From positions 1-9,442 of the forward strand of contig JAHRVZ010000242.1 in NCBI GenBank assembly GCA_019090405.1: a stretch of 9,442 nt of DNA. Direction: 5' to 3'. This document shows positions 6,437 to 9,442 of this stretch, in pieces. The first letter of the stretch is position 1; each line of letters starts with the position of its first letter. The notes below the pieces were generated by a model. That model had not been told where the DNA came from. It saw only the letters and a list, made by a program, of their open reading frames with translations, and ran no database searches. This stretch comes from Paracoccaceae bacterium (GTDB lineage: Bacteria > Pseudomonadota > Alphaproteobacteria > Rhodobacterales > Rhodobacteraceae). The translations under genes were made by a program, and so were the position numbers.

Positions 6437-7495
6437 TTAGTTGCGGCGGATGCCGAACCACTTTCTGTAAAGTTCATCATAGGCGCCATTTTCGCGTAGG
6501 GATAATATCGCAAGATTGACGTCCTCGACCAATGGGCTGCCAGAAGGGAAAATGATGCCATAGTTTTCGCGCCGAAATATCGGACCTGCCATGCTGGCGA
6601 AATTAAGTCCTTCGTGTGTGGCATAATAGGCCAGAACAGGCGCATCAAACACAACGGCTTCGATCTTGCCAGCCTCAAAATCTGCGAGCATTGGATCAAG
6701 ACTGGAATAGGCACGAAAAACAATGTCTCTACTGGTCAGATACTCGGCAGCAGTTGAATTCTCGATGGTGGCAACGCGTTGGCGGTATAAGTCATTTACC
6801 GAATTTACCGACCCGTTAAGCGCGTCAACTGTCATAACCGCAGTTATCTTGGCCACAAAAATTGACACAACAAATAGAGAAGACAGCACCAGCAACACGG
6901 CAAACAATCGGCCCACGGGCGTACGTGGAACACGTTCCTCAAACCCTCCGTTTACCACCAGATTTAGCGCCCACCAAAAGGATGGAAACCACGCCTCGCC
7001 AGCAGTTCTGTCAAAATATGGCTGAGCACGGCGTTCAAACCACCACATCAACATTCCGCCAGCCATTAAAAGAACAAATGCAATGGCAATTGCCATCAGC
7101 AGATCAGTTGAAAGCAAAGCAGCCATCAGCGGCGGCAGTTGGGTTTCGCCTGTTGGCACCATGATCTGCAAACCAGCCTCAAAAATGGGTTGGCTATAGT
7201 CCATGACGGCCTCGCGCGCGGCTGTCATGGAAATATTCGCAATCGCAAGATCGGCCTTGGCGGTCTCAACCTGATTCAGCATGGTCGCGAACAAATCAAC
7301 GCGATTAACCTGAACGTTCCATTCCAGAGTCTCGGCAATCAATTCCAACAACTCAATGGAAAAACCCGTATCGACGCCGTTTGCAACAAACGAAAACGGC
7401 GTGCGCGTTACTGTCGCTGCATTCAGCGTCTGAGCGGTCGAGACCTGTGCCCAGGCCCCACTTATCAGGCTGACAATAAGAAGTAGTTTTCGCAT
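6437..7495 (-). CDS. Prokaryotic ionotropic glutamate receptor-like channel (ligand-binding domain split by TM1-P-TM2)
   Basis: With the ATG at 7495 (MRKLLLIVSLISGAWAQ, a signal peptide ending near residue 22) this is 352 residues; ATG 7504 or GTG 7510 would add 3 or 5. The order is that of GluR0: solute-binding S1 lobe (about 24-116, including SMTAAREAVMDYSQP with the ligand-carboxylate Arg94), TM1 (about 129-152), a re-entrant pore segment after the conserved PSFWWA (about 171-176), TM2 (about 195-220) and S2 lobe (about 232-352, with RVATIENSTAAEYL and VFDAPVLAYY). The pore is odd: where K+-type relatives have TVGYGD, this has NGGFEE at 182-187, without an indel, followed by RVPRTPVGR. The likely role is an amino-acid-gated channel of the inner membrane with its ligand domain in the periplasm; ion and ligand are unknown. 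A plain amino-acid binding protein is ruled out by the inserted membrane segments. Confidence 0.88.
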   Translation of the reverse strand: MRKLLLIVSLISGAWAQVSTAQTLNAATVTRTPFSFVANGVDTGFSIELLELIAETLEWNVQVNRVDLFATMLNQVETAKADLAIANISMTAAREAVMDYSQPIFEAGLQIMVPTGETQLPPLMAALLSTDLLMAIAIAFVLLMAGGMLMWWFERRAQPYFDRTAGEAWFPSFWWALNLVVNGGFEERVPRTPVGRLFAVLLVLSSLFVVSIFVAKITAVMTVDALNGSVNSVNDLYRQRVATIENSTAAEYLTSRDIVFRAYSSLDPMLADFEAGKIEAVVFDAPVLAYYATHEGLNFASMAGPIFRRENYGIIFPSGSPLVEDVNLAILSLRENGAYDELYRKWFGIRRN

Positions 7496-7600
7496 TGGCT
7501 CCATCCCCACTTGACGGTACGCAGAAAGCCAAGGTGGAGCAAGCCGTGACTTGCAGCAGGTTTAGAAATATGTCCGACACACCGCGTTCTACGCAATATA

Positions 7601-8695
7601 TTAAGCGGCGCGTTGCTCTGCGAGCACAAGTGCATCAAACAATTTCAGAACCGGAAAAACCGAAGGCCCGTGATCAGGCAGTTTGCTACGATCAAAATCT
7701 GCCAGCAAACTTGCGCCTAACTGATCTTTTTTGCGGCGCAATCGACCAATATACAGGCTTTCGGCAACTGTTCCGGCAGTATCCAGTGCTTCGTGCTCTG
7801 GTAATAAAAGTTGGGTATAAGTCGTCACTAAACCACGTGTTGCGGGTCTGGCGGACGTGCCGCCCAATAGGTGGAATGCAGGCACCAATACGGATTCACG
7901 GCCAAACAGGTATTCAACCTCGGACCCTGAAATGACCAGTCGTTGCGACGGGGCGACGATGATGTCTTGCACAAGGCCAAAAAACGGAGCCCGTAACAAC
8001 ACCGGGCTGAAATGACCCCGCGCGGGAACTGTGCGTGTTAGGGTCTGCAAAACCGGAACGCTTTTGCCACCTGCGGTCTGAACCAGATCACCGCGACGTA
8101 GTTTGCCGACCTCTTGATAGCCAAAAGGCGTAGCAACAAGCGTCTTAGGCGCAAGCGACGGCATAGGCCCGACTGGTTCTATATCGGTTGAAACGGCCAA
8201 GTATATAACTTCAGGAGCCATAAACCGATCGGCGCTGGGCTGAACCAAGGCCTCAATATCGCTCACTAAAAGCGGCTTGGGTGCGTTAGTCGAAACAAGA
8301 ATGACTTTTTCCTGATCGCTACGCTCTAACGAAAGTCGGCCCCAGCGTTCAATTGAATTCCATGAATATGTGATCCGAAGAATATCCATCCGCCCGGCTT
8401 CGGAATGGTTGATGGATTGATGCATCACCTCACCGCCCTGATCTAGTATCAGCGTTAGGCCACCGCCGGGTATGGCCTGCAACGATAGATAAAGCGGCCA
8501 GTTTCCCGGGCGATTATAGCTAAACAGCGGTTGCGGTTTTTTGATAGTTGGCAGCCGGGTTTCAATCACTATCGACCCACGGGTCAGCAGCATACCGGGA
8601 CGCGTATCAACAAGGGCCGATGCACCGTGCCGGGCGTTCAGACCATTGGCCGAAAAGTCCCACTGATCGTGATCTGCAAGCGCAATCCATCCCAT
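7601..8695 (-). CDS. LamG-like protein with a degenerate Hint domain
   Basis: 364 residues. The first ~170 (LTRGSIVIETRLP, LYLSLQAIPGGGLTLILD, ILRITYSWN) look like a beta-rich LamG/concanavalin-like domain. From about 178 a Hint_2-type domain follows, aligning without gaps to the neighbouring gene at key points: PSLAPKTLVATP against PCFVAGTRIETP, IVAPSQRLVI against LVSPQHRVLV, and HEALDTAGTVAESLYIG against HQIIFSEGLETESFLPG. The nucleophile Cys is Ser180 here, and the SxxH pair is A248/Q251, so self-cleavage is doubtful. There is no signal peptide; family members are often thought to be exported by type I systems, which I cannot test here. The ATG lies 3 bp after the stop of the upstream Hint gene, which indicates coupled expression. 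The domain assignment is firm for Hint and moderate for LamG. Confidence 0.8.
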   Translation of the reverse strand: MGWIALADHDQWDFSANGLNARHGASALVDTRPGMLLTRGSIVIETRLPTIKKPQPLFSYNRPGNWPLYLSLQAIPGGGLTLILDQGGEVMHQSINHSEAGRMDILRITYSWNSIERWGRLSLERSDQEKVILVSTNAPKPLLVSDIEALVQPSADRFMAPEVIYLAVSTDIEPVGPMPSLAPKTLVATPFGYQEVGKLRRGDLVQTAGGKSVPVLQTLTRTVPARGHFSPVLLRAPFFGLVQDIIVAPSQRLVISGSEVEYLFGRESVLVPAFHLLGGTSARPATRGLVTTYTQLLLPEHEALDTAGTVAESLYIGRLRRKKDQLGASLLADFDRSKLPDHGPSVFPVLKLFDALVLAEQRAA

Positions 8696-8698
8696 TTG

Positions 8699-9442
8699 TC
8701 AGGCCGCCCGTGTGTCTTGAAGCAGAAGTTTAGCTTCGAATTTCCTTAATGTTCGACGGGCAGAGGTTCCATACCCCTGTCCTGTAACAGGGTCTAATTC
8801 AGGAAAAACCTTGCATATTTCGTCGACGATTGGTTGTTCAAGGCAATTGGTTGTCTGTGGGCCAGGCAAAAAGCTTTCAGTTTCCAAACCTTCAGAGAAA
8901 ATGATCTGATGCCGGTCAAACATCAGATGAACATAAGCCACCTGTTCGCCACATCGTCGAGTGACAGAATGGTCATTAAGCAGGTCTTTGGCGGCGACTA
9001 AAACCTCGCCTTCGCCAAATAACAGTTCGGCAAGACCGTCACGTACCAGCACCCGGTGTTGGGGTGAGACCAGCAAGTCATTGTGCTGACCAAAAGTGCC
9101 CGCACGGATATGTATCGGCGCCAGATCGCCCTGCGCTTTGACGCGGCGGCGACCGGACCAGCGGACAGGTTGCGGGCCTTCGTCGCGGGTCATGACCAGA
9201 TCACCGGACTGGATGTCTTCGACAAGAACCAGACCGTCAGGTGTTTCGATTCTGGTCCCTGCAACAAAACATGGGACGGTATCTACAGTGACATACCCGG
9301 TATCCGAGTTTGAGCCGTTTGAGACTGTGTAAGTGAACGTATAGTCTTCGACGTCCCCATCCCCAACAATTTGTATTGTACCATCCGCGTTGAGTTGGAT
9401 CGTCTGGCCAGTGCTCAGCAACACAGTGTCGCCCGACACAAC
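8699..9442 (-). CDS. Cadherin-like/tandem-repeat surface protein with C-terminal Hint domain (N-terminus cut by window edge)
   Basis: The frame is open to the right edge, so only the last ~247 residues are seen. The first ~55 visible residues (LNADGTIQIVGDGDVEDYTFTY, TVSNGSNSDTGYVTV) resemble the end of cadherin-like/VCBS repeats found in large secreted adhesins. The Hint_2 domain then starts at PCFVAGTRIETPDG with the nucleophile Cys (codon 9271-9269) and continues with SGDLVMTRDEGPQPVRW, APIHIRAG, LLVSPQHRVLV (catalytic-type SxxH intact) and YVHLMFDRHQIIFSEG. The tail VFPELDPVTGQGYGTSARRTLRKFEAKLL is typical of roseobacter Hint proteins. No C-extein follows, so cleavage would release or ligate the upstream repeat region rather than splice. 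The real start and the number of repeats lie outside the window. Confidence 0.85.
   Translation of the reverse strand, partial: VVSGDTVLLSTGQTIQLNADGTIQIVGDGDVEDYTFTYTVSNGSNSDTGYVTVDTVPCFVAGTRIETPDGLVLVEDIQSGDLVMTRDEGPQPVRWSGRRRVKAQGDLAPIHIRAGTFGQHNDLLVSPQHRVLVRDGLAELLFGEGEVLVAAKDLLNDHSVTRRCGEQVAYVHLMFDRHQIIFSEGLETESFLPGPQTTNCLEQPIVDEICKVFPELDPVTGQGYGTSARRTLRKFEAKLLLQDTRAA

Noticed and set aside
7584..7594. Small GCGT-AGA-ACGC hairpin after the degenerate Hint gene
   Set aside because: The stem is only 4 bp and no T run follows, so it is not a credible terminator.
7495..7935. Plus-strand open frame of 146 codons across the gap upstream of the channel gene
   Set aside because: Most of it is antisense to the Hint gene; no domain or ribosome site supports it.

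Overview
The window looks like chromosomal DNA of an alphaproteobacterium of the family Rhodobacteraceae (roseobacter type) with moderate GC. The main reason is a complete RegB-SenC-RegA redox-response locus (regB divergent from senC-regA). It is flanked by the tsaE / sugar kinase / nucleotidyltransferase run usual in that family and by two Hint-domain genes of the kind common in roseobacters. Family assignments were made by reading motifs; no search was run.

Layout. (1) 1-4737, minus strand, read from right to left: regB, then a membrane-anchored three-PAS protein with no kinase domain (probably the Rhodobacterales DivL), then tsaE, an AmgK-like sugar kinase and a MurU-like nucleotidyltransferase that runs off the left edge. 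The last three genes are chained by two ATGA stop/start overlaps. (2) 4738-4820: an 83-bp divergent control region. (3) 4821-6430, plus strand: senC, regA and a 113-residue protein of unknown function. (4) 6437-9442, minus strand: two adjacent Hint-domain genes (the first cut by the right edge, the second with its catalytic residues lost), then a glutamate-receptor-like channel with a periplasmic ligand domain. No interval over 300 bases lacks a gene. I saw no tRNA, rRNA, CRISPR array or insertion sequence.

How the genes fit together. RegB carries its heptapeptide quinone motif, H-box histidine and redox cysteine. RegA carries its phospho-acceptor aspartate, proline hinge and Fis-like helix-turn-helix. 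SenC carries its CxxxC copper site. This is a standard redox-responsive regulatory set plus a cytochrome oxidase assembly factor. The best regulatory signal is in the gap between regB and the DivL-like gene: a perfect palindromic TTAA-N7-TTAA(C), the consensus of the cell-cycle regulator CtrA, 35 bp upstream of the ATG. Since DivL acts on the CtrA pathway, this suggests CtrA feedback control of divL inside the redox-regulator locus.

Other points worth attention are the ion channel, whose K+ filter position reads NGGFEE instead of TVGYGD, and the Hint gene pair, in which the downstream copy looks catalytically dead and carries a LamG-like N-terminal part.
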